From positions 291,527 through 317,967 of the forward strand of contig MU069753.1 of the NCBI GenBank assembly GCA_002284615.2: DNA of 26,441 nt, read 5' to 3'. The notes under the pieces were generated by a model. The model was not told the DNA's origin, did no database searches, and saw nothing but the letters and a program-made list of their open reading frames with translations. Position numbers and translations under genes: made by a program. The stretch's first letter is position 1; each line of letters opens with the position of its first letter. Positions 1 through 9,308 of this stretch are shown here, piece by piece. This stretch comes from Dunaliella salina. Its lineage: Eukaryota; Chlorophyta; Chlorophyceae; Chlamydomonadales; Dunaliellaceae.

Positions 1-65
<65 letters not shown>

Positions 66-66
66 G
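1..66. repeat. (GT)n microsatellite
   Basis: Uninterrupted GT from 1 to 50, then CG/TG alternation to 66. Alternating purine-pyrimidine continues more loosely to about 95, which could adopt Z-DNA. The array probably extends beyond the window. Confidence 0.97.
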
Positions 67-1739
67 CATGCGTACACGTGCTTGCGCGCGCAAGTGCAAC
101 ATTTGCATAAAAGTTCATGCTTCCCTGCATGTATGTGTATAGGTGCATAGAAGCAGCGGGTAATGGCACACCACCACCAAGATGGCTTGGCTGCCTGCTT
201 GGGTCAAAAGTCGGCAGTGAGCATCACATGAGCTGGCAAGTACCAACTTTCCCCCCGAAGCCAAAGTCCCTGTTTCGAGCACTGGGCAGCCCAGCACGAT
301 AACCAACAGCGGCACTTCTGGGGCCAATACTCGTGGTAGGAATCGATGCAGGAGAAAAGGTATGTGAAGTTCTCCTGCCCGTGCCTGTTTTGGCCCGCAG
401 CTGGCAGGCTGACCCAAGCCAGCTTGGCACCGCCCACCAAATCCCCGTGCCTCGCAGTGCACACACGTCGAAGAATGCTTGCAAAACAGAGAGAGCGCAC
501 TGACCCAGATGCGAGCACACTGACCCAGAATGCAAGCTTGCATTTCCCTGAACGAGGACACTTACCCAGAACGCGAAAATGAGAAACAGCACAATGCCTT
601 GTCCCATTCTCATACTTTTAGGATGGAGCGGCATGGTTATGGCGCAGGCCTCTGCAAATGAGTACGCAGGAACGTCAGGCGGTGCAGGGACCCCATTTAA
701 GGAGGGTGTAACAGCAGGGCAAGGTATAGGAGACACGGAGGCATTGAGATGACCTTGAGGTTCTTATCCTAAAGACATGTACAGCCTTGATGTGCATTTG
801 CTGGCTGCTCCTTTCAGCAGTCAAGGTACTAGGTCTGCAAGGACGGCAAACCTTCTAGAGCACACTCACATGTACAGAGTTGCGATGCCCTCCAACCTTG
901 GGTGTGTATACGGGTTATACTTTGTTATGGCAGAACGAGCAGGGGCGAATGATAATAGCCGCAGGGAGCCTTTTACACAGGCCCCGATTTTCGCGTAGAG
1001 TACTTCGATGTAATTGAAATTGGAAAATTCTCTGGATGTGTTCACTGGTTTCCTTGTGGACTGTCGTTGACCAAGATAAATCTTTGACCCAGTAGCCCAA
1101 ACCAGAGCCTCAGTCTGCCCAACAGCCCTAACAAGAAGCAGAAGACAGGTGGGTTGTGCCCAAGTCAGGGCAAGCACAGCACCCTTCCCTGACCCAACAG
1201 TGGGGAATAATTGGACATGCATTTGCTCGGTCCATGTATGGAGTGCAGTGTGCTGGACTCGCCACGCTGTGCACGCTTGCCACCTATTCCATGAAACGCT
1301 CAATGGCATTTGCATAGGTAATGGCCTTTTGGGTAGGAGGGGCAGCAGGGCAGCACAGGTGCAACCCTGCTCAGGGGCAATGACTGATGTTGCCTGACTT
1401 TTTGCTGTCACACCTTGGGTTCTGCAAGGCACATTGAGCGGAGCATTTTCCGGAATTGGAGTCCTCGACATCTCAAAAACACCTTGGATATGTCAGTTAT
1501 AAACGGAAGCTATCTGCAAAAACCATGCTCTCTGCTTTGATAGGTCAGGGTTACAATGCTGTTCAAGGGCAGCTAAATAGCTGAAGCAAAAAGGTGCCTC
1601 CAATGGAACCAAACCAAGCTTGTGTACAGATGTCAACTGAATGAGGAAACAAAGCTGTGAGCAGTGTCAACTGCTGTCACCCTCCTTGAAACAAGCATGC
1701 AAAGTTTTGCACAATGCATGCTTCCTCTTTTCTCTTCTT
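67..1739. other. No recognisable gene
   Basis: Several open frames of 60-200 codons overlap on both strands, the longest on the minus strand at 866-1471 (201 codons). None shows a domain, motif or repeat family that I know, and none shares sequence with the D, F or S repeats elsewhere in the window. This could be intergenic DNA, or introns and exons too short to recognise by eye. Confidence 0.5.
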
Positions 1740-2004
1740 TCAAACGCCGCCATGGTCACTTTTCATGTCATTGTTGACGGAGATACTGGCCACCCACTAT
1801 GAAGTTGACCCACAATGCAACCAAGGCCCAGGCTTATCCAAAGACAAGGCCCTCCAACTGGCGACAAATTTCCACTGTCGTGCTTCTAAATCTTCAAATA
1901 TTGACAACACCATCCAAGTCGGCAATCCAGACAATGGAAAACCAGGGGTGTGGGCTCTGGACAGGCTGCTTCCAGGAGGGCAAGTCGCAAACCTAAACAG
2001 GTAG
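1740..2004 (+). pseudogene. D-element C-terminal tail fragment (D5)
   Basis: The plus frame ending at 2004 reads HYEVDP, then C, then GLSKDKA...A...H..A.KS. This lines up with the tail of D1 on the other strand, which has YTIDP, C, GLTKDKA...A...H..A.KS at the same spacing. I read it as a short, opposite-orientation remnant of the conserved tail that follows the RLE domain in this family. The usual ILLGVGGTIY block just upstream is not clearly preserved. The similarity covers only about 40 residues, so the assignment is moderate. No function is known for this tail. Confidence 0.5.
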
Positions 2005-2189
2005 ACGTCAATCTCTTGTATTCCCATTTGTTTGATAGTAACAGCTTTTTCTAGCATGGCAATCATGTCAAGTGCTGTGCTTTGAATTAATCGGCGGCCA
2101 AGGCTCAAAGTATGTGTACAAACCCACAAGGGCTGGCAGGTCTGTTGGATCTCCTTTCAAATTCACTAGTCACTGGTGGAGGGAACCCC

Positions 2190-2577
2190 CAAAGAAGAGA
2201 AAAGAACAACTATGTAGGCAGATAAACTCTCCTTGCATCAATTAAGGAAAAGGAGACACATTCGCTCAGAATGGCCGTAAGTCCCCTCCACCACAAGATG
2301 TGAGACAAAAGGGCAAATGGGGATCTGGAGGATCACTAGAAGCACAAGGCTGAAGAACCTGGCTGTACGAGGTGCTCCTGTTTTCAATTGCACGTCTAAT
2401 GGCAACAAGTTCGTGGGAGTACTGAACTGAATGGGCATGACGTTTGTGAACAAACTTGATGGCACGTCGATGTTCCACACCTGAATTTTTGATCTGATCA
2501 AGAGTATGCTCAATGTAACATGTCCCACCAACTCCCAGGAGAAGAGGGTGGATAATAACGGCTTCAGCACCAAATTT
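2190..2577 (-). mobile_element. 3' end of a D-type (RLE/RNase H) non-LTR element (D3)
   Basis: This minus-strand stretch matches the 3' end of D2 (14355-14720) closely at DNA level, including the 3' untranslated part. In protein the frame runs from about 2577 down through IHPLLLGVGGTCYIEHTLDQ, then HRRAIKF.H...HAHS.QY.HEL..I.RAIEN and PPDPH, matching the D2 C-terminus. Sequence further 5' (CCHC, RLE core) is absent, as expected for 5' truncation. It lies just left of D1 but repeats the same domain as D1's tail, so it is a separate insertion. I could not find a target-site duplication. Confidence 0.75.
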
Positions 2578-2635
2578 CCCACTCCCTCACATAATCTTCC
2601 CTTCAAGTTGCCTACTTGTGCAACTCCCTTACTAA

Positions 2636-2740
2636 AGTAAAAAGTGAAAGTTTACGCTGGTACTTACCAGCGTGCATTAAGGAAAGGCCCAACAGTTAGC
2701 ACTGGCACTAACAGTGAGCCTCACCAAAGAAGGCTAGCCA
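2636..2740 (+). repeat. Short interspersed repeat S, copy S1, with perfect hairpin
   Basis: An A-rich lead-in is followed by ACGCTGG-TACTTA-CCAGCGT (2654-2673), a perfect 7-bp stem with a 6-base loop. Then come CGTGCATTAAGG, a block like GGCCCAACAGTTAG and a block like GTGAGCCTCACCA. The same ordered blocks occur at about 13060-13165 (plus) and, reverse-complemented, at 16395-16508. The right border is uncertain and may reach about 2840. No tRNA-like A or B box is evident. Confidence 0.65.
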
Positions 2741-2844
2741 TGAGCAGCCCAGCTAATGAGGATCCGGCGGGTCGTCGGCAATCCGTCCGGCTGCGCGCCT
2801 CGTTGTCCTGTACGCAGCCCTCCCTGTAGCCCCCTCCCCCAAGC

Positions 2845-3075
2845 CCCCATTGGTTATGTTACTGAATTGGATGGCATTTTTGGTGTTGTGAACTTTTGTT
2901 AGGGACTTTACAGCGTGATAGTGGAGTTGTTTGGCAGTCTTGTGAGCTTTGTCTTTTGTTAGGCCAAGTTTGCAGAGGGGATCAATAGTGTAGGGATTGT
3001 AGATAGTCCCAGCAACTCCAATTAGTATGGTATGTAGTTTTACTCTGTTATTGCGGTGTGTGCCCCAAAGAGATC
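2845..3075 (-). pseudogene. D1 conserved C-terminal tail domain
   Basis: Directly after the RLE core, in the EIELKF frame, the minus strand reads NNRVKLHTILIGVAGTIYNP, then TIDPLCKLGLTKDKA and AKQLHYHA. The matching blocks in D2 are AVTIHPILLGVGGTIY, LKQFKQLGLDHQRA and AQQLHAHS. The segment recurs in five places in this window. I do not recognise it as a named domain; it may be the C-terminal half of the RLE fold. Confidence 0.7.
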
Positions 3076-3540
3076 TTGTGCATAAACTTTCAATGGTTTG
3101 TTTGTGCTGATTTTGTGCAGTGTGGAGAGTTTGTTCGGATTTGGTGTCAGAACAAAATTTGAGCTCAATCTCTGTCTCTGGGGTTCATATCCTGCAGGTG
3201 GTGTGTGGAGTCTCTACCTTCAAGGGGTAAAACTATAATGCCATCAGGGCGACTGAGCTGTGTGTGTGGTGGTTGTCTGGATGGAAACAGCCATTGTGGA
3301 ATGTGTCGGTGTACAATATTTGGAGTTTCCATATCCAGGGAGCGTAGCCTCTCTGTATTACATGCATCTATAGAGGAGATGTAAGAAGTCTCCTTTGCTT
3401 ATTGCTTCACCACAGATGCTGAGTGCTTGATGGCGGCGATTGATATTCATTCTTTTTATCTGTGGGTGAGTGCACCTGAGTAGGGTATGGGAGGTGCTAT
3501 CAGGTGTACCACAAAGAGGGCAAAGAGAAGGCCCAGGTTG
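3020..3540 (-). pseudogene. D1 CCHC knuckle and restriction-like endonuclease (RLE)
   Basis: A zinc knuckle CPLCG...H.LLRC (Cys pair at 3509-3523, C-x2-C-x8-H-x4-C) is followed by an R-R-H motif, as in RLE domains of R2-like elements. After a stop near 3356 and a frameshift comes SRPDGIIV (3240-3254), and after a further one-base shift EIELKF (3158-3172). P-D...E-x-K is the nuclease core, which nicks target DNA to prime reverse transcription. The same blocks in the same order occur in D2 (RPDAVL, LLEIKL). All motifs are present but spread over at least three frames. Confidence 0.8.
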
Positions 3541-3919
3541 GCCACTGAAGCGCCTGGCATGTTTGCCATTGTAAAGGGTACCTGTTCGATATTTGAGGAC
3601 GATGGTTTGTTCTTTGAGGGTTACAGATTTCATGAGCCAGAAAGCATTAATTTTTGAATTGGCAAGGGGGTGGGCATTGGACATCCTTAGCAGGCTCTGC
3701 CAATTTTGGTAGGTATACGTGCTGAGGTTTGCTGTTCCCAATTTGTATTTTTCATGCATTGTTTGTTTCAGTTCGTCCTGGAGGTTTGAAAGGGGCAAGT
3801 ATTCTGTGTGAGAGCAATGTGTTTTGACAGATGCAGCAAGCCAATAGAGATGGAAGAAAGGAGTCTCTGCCTGGATGAGTGAGGTGTTAGCTTCATCAGG
3901 TAACATGGCTGCTTGATGA

Positions 3920-4330
3920 GCAAGGGCATCTTCACCCTACAATACCAAGGTTGCCACTGTGATTTTACTTTGTAGAAGTGGACAGGGCCTTCTGAAGCAT
4001 TAATGCAGGCTATGATTTCTTTGAGCAATGGTGTATGTAAGTGCGTGGACATACCCATGGGTTTTAGAAGCTCGTTTTTAATCTGAATAAGTGCTAAAGA
4101 ACTGTCAGTCGCAATTGAAGTGTGCCCTTGCTGTAGAGCTATCAAAATTGCAGCCAGCTCTGCTCTGTTAATAGTATAAGTGGGACCATGGCCCTTGGGA
4201 TTTAATGTGCAAGTGACAGTTTCAGAGGAGGAGATGTCTTCCGGGATGAAAAAGGGTGCTCCTGCCTGCTGTGTATTCTTGTTGTCGGACTTTATGACAC
4301 TCCCATCTGTATATGTTAGGTGTCGCCAGC
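3920..4330 (-). pseudogene. D1 RNase H domain
   Basis: The RNase H type 1 fold is clear: YTDGS (4299-4310 for TDGS), then about 40 residues on RAELAAILIAL (RAEL at 4155-4166), then IATDSSLALIQIKN (ATDS at 4102-4113). These give the D-E-D metal-binding residues. The fourth motif should be KVKSH..G..GNE.AD. Its KVKS stays in frame near 3970, but the following H-S-G-N-L-G and the E-D-A-L-A segment fall into two other frames, so two small indels have broken it around 3935-3970. In the element this enzyme would degrade the RNA strand of the RNA:DNA hybrid during second-strand synthesis. Confidence 0.85.
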
Positions 4331-4679
4331 CTGGGATCTTCGGTTGCAGGGGTTGCAGGTATCGTTGTATGATGGTTCTTTGTTGGCTGCAGACTTCGAA
4401 AATGTTGTGTGTGTCATGATGCAAAAGTGCAAATGTTTTCCTCCATGTGCAGGGTGCTTTAAAAGAGAGGGCAGTGTTTTGAATTTCTGCAATCTGTTGA
4501 CTGCTTCTGTGGTACCCGTTTCCTACATGGATCTCTTGTTTTAAATCCTCAAGCCAATTTGGGTTATTATGGCAGAGCTTTTGCCTTCCCTCATTGTTCC
4601 AAATATTTGGAATGGCATTAATGGCAATAAGTTGCATGTGTCTCATATTTTTTTCAGGAAGAGCAAGAGGAGTTAGGTT

Positions 4680-5527
4680 GGCTTGGGGTGGCTGGAATGT
4701 TAGACTCCCTGAGGGGAATTTGGCTAGTATTGTGGCATGGTCTGGGTAACATGCGAACCAGCGCATGTATCCTTTTTTGGTCCATCCCATCTGGCTGGGG
4801 AGGAGCATGAAGGCGCCCGTTGGGGCAGTTGTGCTAGTGATTGAAGACAGGGCATGCATGACAAGGTAGTAGATGAATTCATCATCATAGTCTGGGTGGC
4901 AAAAGAAGAACCTTGTGGACTTGGTACTAAACATCAGTGTTGGCCCCAAAAACTCCGTCTCGTGCAGGAGGGCTCCAGTATGCTTTGAAGTGCGCGTCAT
5001 ACTCAAGGGGGCTTGCGAGTTTTCTTGCGTAACCAGTGCATGGCGCGTGAGGGCTGTAAGAATGTCAACTGGTGTGCGCAAAGAGTTGGATTCTTTTATT
5101 TTTTGATTGCCTTTTCCAAAATGGGGAGTGTACCTGTGTAGAAGACCCATGATTTCTGTTGCTTCATGTTGAACAGGAGGCTGAATCGAGGGGTGCAGAC
5201 CAGCTTGCCTGGCCGCACTGTATGCTTGAAGCAGAATTTGAAGACGGTGAGGGGTGATAGTGCCTGCGCATTTCCCTTTGGTGTCAGAAATGCATGCAGC
5301 TTGAGTGGTGAATGCAAGGGGGATTTTCGGTTGTTCATCAATATCCTTGTGGATCCTGGTACCATGAGATCTATATTTCTCAGCCAAATTTCACATTTAT
5401 TTGTTGGTATGATGTCTGCCTGGGGATCAGTAGTCTCGAGGTCAAAGTGTGCCTTGTTGCGCATGGGGTGGCCCTGGGTTGTGAGCCAGTGCCTGTTTGG
5501 CCACTGGAGGCTGTGTGACTCCCTCAA
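4680..5527 (-). pseudogene. D1 region with a methyltransferase-like motif, upstream of RNase H
   Basis: Two overlapping frames (5527-5096, then 5387 onward) cover this D1 segment with a frameshift near 5105. At 4901-4875 it reads FFFCHPDYDDEFIYYLV, followed by a helix-like stretch, then GAFMLLPSQ, an aromatic WF.CYPDHA segment and PSGSLTFQPP. The layout (strand, N/D/H-P-x-Y/F, amphipathic helix, hydrophobic strand ending LLP, aromatic segment, P-x-G-x-x-x-F) resembles Rossmann N6-methyltransferases of the NPPF/NPPY type, including PCIF1-like proteins, with the motif degraded to HPDY. No S-adenosylmethionine-binding glycine motif is obvious upstream. This is a structural guess; the region may be an unrelated linker. 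Confidence 0.35.
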
Positions 5528-5990
5528 AACCTTGACGAGTGAGGTTGTCTACGGTGTCGTCAGCAGGTGGTGAGTGTTGTTGTGGAGAAGAAAGGTTGTC
5601 TGTATGAGGTTGCTCGAATCTGTGGACATGCTCCTTGAAATCTGGATGTTCAAGGTGCATAGAAGTTGGTTCCCAAGTGGGCTGCCAGGTGACTTTGACC
5701 ATTTCTGTTTCTTCTGCTGTCTTGGTATGCTGTCTTTTTTGAGAATTAGTAAGGTGAGCACAAGAAGGTCATTCCCAAGTGGACATTTGGTCTGCCTGGA
5801 CGCGCTGGGATGGGGTGCAGAGGTTGTGGTGGAGTAGGCATTTCCCATGGTATGTGCGCTGGCATGTGTCACATTGGGGCATGTCAATGAAATCATGTTC
5901 TTCATGTTCCAAGCTGGTGGGAGTCCAGCAGATCTGGCAGGCATCATCTTCTATTTGGCTTGCGGGAAGGGCTCAAGATGAGCTACCATG
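5442..5990 (-). pseudogene. D1 PHD-type zinc finger, with a zinc ligand turned into a stop codon
   Basis: The minus frame from about 5990 shows a C4HC3 array: CQIC (5928-5939), a 22-residue spacer with an acidic run, CDTC, then RTYHGKC, and near the end W-E-stop-P-S-C. In PHD fingers the last pair is normally W-x-C-x2-C. Here the first Cys of that pair is TGA at 5769-5771, one base from TGC. Past the stop the same frame stays open for about 110 codons down to 5442, so this is a point nonsense mutation in a former domain. PHD fingers usually bind histone H3 tails. In a retrotransposon one could guide integration to chromatin, but that is inference. Confidence 0.75.
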
Positions 5991-6280
5991 AGGCCTGTTT
6001 TTCGAAGGATTGGCAGAGCCCACCTTCCAATGAACATTGGTTCCCAATTCACCAGGTATTGTGATTGCGAGTGTGCGGGTGAGGCGCCTTTTCTTTTCCT
6101 GCTTAGCATTTGCCAGTTAAGGATGGCTTGGATTTGAAATTCGTACTTAAAGATGGTGTGTATGGCAGAAGGACCCTGGAGCTGTGCATGCCTTTTTTTA
6201 TGGTCTCTCGAGTTTTTAGCATTGATGGATTTACTAACACACTAGTAGTGTGCATTGTGGGTGAACTGACCCCTGTGACT

Positions 6281-6886
6281 TCATTGGGGCAGGTTAGGAA
6301 TCTTGTGGAGTTGCGTGTAAGCTTTTTTGTGATCTGGATTCCTGGAGTACTTTGTATTTGATGAGGGCTTTGCAAGGCTGAACTCGGTAGCCTGTTGTTG
6401 TGACTGTTGAGTGGATGGAGCAGGTAGACTTTGTTGAGAGCTCCAGGACCAACCTAAGGGTGTATGCTGGGTGAGTCGGTGTAAAGAGTTGTGATTTATT
6501 TGTCTGAGTTCTGGATCTTTGTTGGGGTCGGCATCAGTGTTTGTAAAAGCGTGGTCAATAGTGGATTGGCTGAGATTATTGCAGTTTGCAAGAGACGCAA
6601 GCCTGTTGAGAGCGATAGTCTGCTTCTTTTTAATTGTGTGATGGTGGGCATTCAGAGCTTCGGCATTTAAGACATGTGTGTGCTGATCAGAAAGGATAGG
6701 GAAAATTTGGAAATGCCAGCCTCCATGAGAGGATGTACGATGCAAGCGATCAGTCTCGGGAGTGCATGGGTTTTTGGTGTCCATAAAATGTTTGCTATAG
6801 GTTAAAAGATGTGAATGAAGGGAAGTTGGCCTTGATATGTGAGGTTTAAGCCACTTGCATGTATACTGATGCACTGTCGAGGGCAA
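6281..6886 (-). pseudogene. D1 unassigned linker region between RT thumb and PHD finger
   Basis: This is an open frame of 201 codons on the minus strand within D1, between the end of the RT thumb and the PHD finger. It is rich in His, Thr, Ser, Asn and Gln, with QSQQQ near its end. I recognise no domain. It probably continues in a shifted frame to about 6103. Its openness in the same strand and order as the flanking D1 domains is the main reason to treat it as former element coding sequence. A Dualen-type cysteine protease could lie in this position, but I see no convincing catalytic Cys/His pair. Confidence 0.45.
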
Positions 6887-7329
6887 AGGTTGTATTTAAG
6901 CATTTGATTGAGATATTTGGGAGTTTGACAGTGGGGGCCTAGCAGACCATTGGCTACATTTTGTATGTTAGCAGTTTGGCAGCATAATAATAGGTAGGTG
7001 ATTCCCTGCTATGTCTTGACTTGTCATTTAGGCTAGTGGTGAGAGCAACAGCGTTCCTGTAATAATATTCGACTGTCATACGAAATTCTTTTTTTTTTTT
7101 CTTGGAGCTCTGCTGCTGCCTCTCCCCCTCTCTCTCCGCACCGCTCCAACCGTGGTCCTTACCCCAAGCAGGCTGTGGCTGCTGCTGCTGCTGCTGCCCA
7201 TGCCCGCTCTGGCCCTGCTCCGCGCGCTTCTTGCCCCTCTGGCCCTGCTGGTGCCTCCTCTTCCTCCCATGTGCTCCAGCCCACATATGCGGAGGCAGCC
7301 TCCTCTGGGCCACGCCCAGCTGCGTCTTT

Positions 7330-7478
7330 TGCACACCGGCACCCTTGCGGCAAAGGTCTCCCCTCATGTATTGCTGTGTGGCGATCTGAACGCCAAGGTT
7401 GGCAGGATGAGAGAGGTCTCACACATTCATGGTGGACCTCTGATGGCGCACCCTGCCCTGCACCACACCCGTAGATAC
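7330..7478 (+). pseudogene. F1 APE endonuclease remnant
   Basis: The plus frame reads VLLCGDLNAKVGRM, with GDLNA at 7380-7394. This is the G-D-[FL]-N-A motif of the AP-endonuclease-like domain of non-LTR elements, where Asp and Asn are catalytic. The upstream motifs of the domain (N/E/Y) are missing; the preceding sequence is a low-complexity Leu/Pro/Ala stretch. Homology to the RT begins at about 7478, so roughly the second half of APE and RT motifs 0 to C have been deleted and the two parts fused. Confidence 0.65.
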
Positions 7479-8130
7479 CATGCTGAACCGCTTACATGCG
7501 TATGCTCAGCGGAAGCACTTAATCATCAACACCGCTAAGTCGGAGGTAGTTCACTTTAATTCCTCAGGGTCAGATCTGCCTGTTTTTCATGTTGGGGGGG
7601 TGCCACTGGCACACAAGGAGTCTTTCAAGTACCTCGGCATGATGTTTCACAAGCGCATGAGCATGACTAAGTCCTCTGAGCATGCTACTGGTCCGTTCAT
7701 GGCGTCTGCTTTTCGGGTCCGTCAATTTGTTCGTGAGCACTCTCTGGCAAATAGGCCATATGTCTCTCTGTGGCTTGGGAAGACGTACGTGGTTCCGGCT
7801 GGACTGTATGCAGGGCTGGTGTGGGGAACTGAGTACATTAAAGAGGGCAAGGAGTTTGTGAGTGACCTGCAAGTGCGGCACATGAGTTATCTAAAAAGCA
7901 CGCTGGGTGTCAAATGTACCACTCCAAACTGGGCTGTTTTGCGGGAGTGTGGTCATGAGCCGCTCCAGTTTTATTGGTTTAGATCTGTTGTTAAAATGTA
8001 TAATAGCATGCTCAGGTCCAATAGCGAGACGCTGAGAAGCGTGCTGAAAGCGGATCTGAACATTCATTTTCGTGAGCCTTCTTGCTGGACTGCTCAAGTT
8101 TTAGATGTCTTTCAAGGATTGCGGCGCTGT
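7478..8130 (+). pseudogene. F1 reverse transcriptase, C-terminal half
   Basis: Frame from 7480: MLNRLHAYAQRKHLIINTAK-SEVVHFNSS (end of palm), FKYLGMMFH (motif E), then a thumb with SLWLGKTYVVPAGLYAGLVW, LQVRHMSYLKSTLGVK and NWAVLRECGHEPLQFYWFR, ending at CWTAQVLDVFQGLRR. It aligns with F2 and F4 over its whole length and is open throughout, which suggests a fairly recent copy. The RT catalytic motifs A, B and C lie in the deleted part, so it could not act as a polymerase. The frame ends at a TGA created by the insertion at 8131. Confidence 0.85.
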
Positions 8131-8669
8131 TGACATGCTCATTTAGTGTTGTGTCAATTTTACTGTTGGTGACCAGTTAGTTAGGTTGTTACAGGGGTTT
8201 TTGGCTGATGATTTCCCCTGAACCTCCACGTTGAGAATTTCTACATTCTACGTTCTACGTTCCGCTTTCTTCACGTAGTGCCACCTGGATATGATGTAGT
8301 AGAATATCTCAACCTTCTGTGCGTAAAGGAGTGATGGCCTGAGGCCAAGCAAGCCCTGGGGAGAGGGCAAGGATGGAGCAGCAGCGTGGCAATCAGGGAA
8401 GTGTGGCAAAGAGAGCACAAGAGAGTAAGCATGCCTGAGTGTGGCAGGCATTGCAAGAAATATGCTGCTGGTTATTGCAGCCCAATGTCCTCTGATGGAG
8501 GGTTACTCCACCTCGGACGAAGAAGATGGTGGTGCGGAGGCAGGCCACACACTGCCGTGACCAATAAAACCCACCACCACCACCCCAACACAGCACAAAA
8601 CCCCACATTCTCAACGTGATTCGTGTTGCCAAGTCAGTACATCTTACAGAACATGATCTGAGCATGACA
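8131..8669. mobile_element. Short TIR element (MITE-like) inside F1
   Basis: F1 coding homology stops after GGCGCTGT at 8130 and resumes at 8670 with CTGTGATGCC, which rejoins the C-D-x-(Y/F)-V codons seen in F2 and F4. The insert begins TGACATGCTCA and ends with the complement of TGTCATGCTCA, a 10/11 terminal inverted repeat. The 4-bp CTGT at 8127-8130 and 8670-8673 is a plausible target duplication. Inside are a CTACATT/CTACGTT run (about 8242-8262) and an ACC-rich stretch (about 8568-8590). No transposase is seen, so it would depend on an enzyme supplied elsewhere. Confidence 0.55.
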
Positions 8670-8673
8670 CTGT

Positions 8674-9293
8674 GATGCCTTTGTTGAAGCTGTGCGGCAG
8701 GGTACACCTATTTCTATTCAAGAGTTCACTGCTGACCTAAGGCACAGATTGCGGGCAGTGTGGAGAGATGTCGAGGGAGTAAACCCTCGGGAGACTTACA
8801 GTAAATTGGCAACCTATCAAACTTTGTTTGCAGTGCCTTTTGACCACAATGTGCGTGCCCCAGCCCGCTTACCGAGACACATGCATTTGGATCTGTCTCA
8901 ACATGTCGTAAGGAATGTTAGCCGATTTAGACTTAGGGCACACAGGTTGATATAGAGACAGCGGCTTGGGATTCTCGAAACTCTCTCGTGTGTGATTGCT
9001 GCTCTAGTGCTGAGATTCAGGATGAAGTCCATGCCCTTTTGTCGTGCAGAAACGCAGCTGTTTGTGATTTGAGGAAAAAGTATGCTAACCTGTTCAACTG
9101 CTTCTCAGGTGTTTTTTCAATGGAACAACCTTATTTACAGCAAGTTAGTGTCCAGGGTGTGCAGGATTTCCTCTTGCAACACAACAACAAGCTTTATTTG
9201 TTTATTTCTGAGCTTATGGATATTATGTTGGCTGGCGAGGACCAGTCACAGGCCGATCAGTCGAACAATCTGGCTGAAGGTTCCCAAATGTAA
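8674..9293 (+). pseudogene. F1 C-terminal region with zinc knuckle
   Basis: The RT ORF continues after the TIR insert: IQEFTADLRHRLRAVW, LFAVPFDHNVRAPARLPRHM, LSQHVVRNVSRFRLRAH. A one-base deletion near 8952 shifts the frame; in the new frame comes CDCCSSAEIQDEVHALLSC, a C-x2-C-x9-H-x4-C knuckle, then NNKLYLFISELMDIML and a TAA at 9291-9293. F-family ORFs end with such a knuckle, which is typical of the C-termini of many APE-type non-LTR proteins and is thought to bind nucleic acid. F3 carries a near-identical segment without this frameshift. Confidence 0.8.
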
Positions 9294-9308
9294 ACCTAAA
9301 TCTAAATC

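Larger units (their letters stand above)
7101..9308 (+). mobile_element. F1: internally deleted APE-type non-LTR retrotransposon inserted in D1
   Basis: The plus-strand element begins after a 12-T run (7089-7100). It carries an Ala/Pro-rich ORF1-like stretch (7175-7330), the end of an APE endonuclease, then directly the C-terminal half of an RT. A 539-bp TIR element (8131-8669) interrupts it, after which come the C-terminal region with a zinc knuckle and a 3' end with TGTAAACC-TAAATC-TAAATC repeats (9290-9308). D1 coding sequence lies on both sides: RT thumb at 9309 upward, thumb end at 7085 downward. F1 therefore inserted into D1. A clear target-site duplication was not found. The 3' part is closely related to F3. 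Confidence 0.75.

Noticed and set aside
1..66. Possible telomere because both window ends are TG-rich
   Set aside because: Plain dinucleotide (GT)n is not a plant or green-algal telomere repeat such as TTTAGGG or TTTTAGGG; it is an ordinary microsatellite.
866..1471. Minus-strand open frame of 201 codons
   Set aside because: No domain or motif recognised, overlapping frames are also open, and there is no codon pattern I could defend. Left as unassigned sequence.
2640..2730. tRNA-derived SINE promoter in the S repeat
   Set aside because: No A-box or B-box consensus could be found in any of the three copies.
7060..7110. Target-site duplication at the left edge of F1
   Set aside because: AAATTCTT at the left and AAATCTTC at the right are similar but do not match exactly, so I did not claim a duplication.
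7076..7422. Minus-strand frames with polyglutamine, polyserine or polyalanine opposite F1
   Set aside because: They read the CTG/GCTGCT-rich stretch of F1 backwards; the APE motif on the plus strand explains the region.
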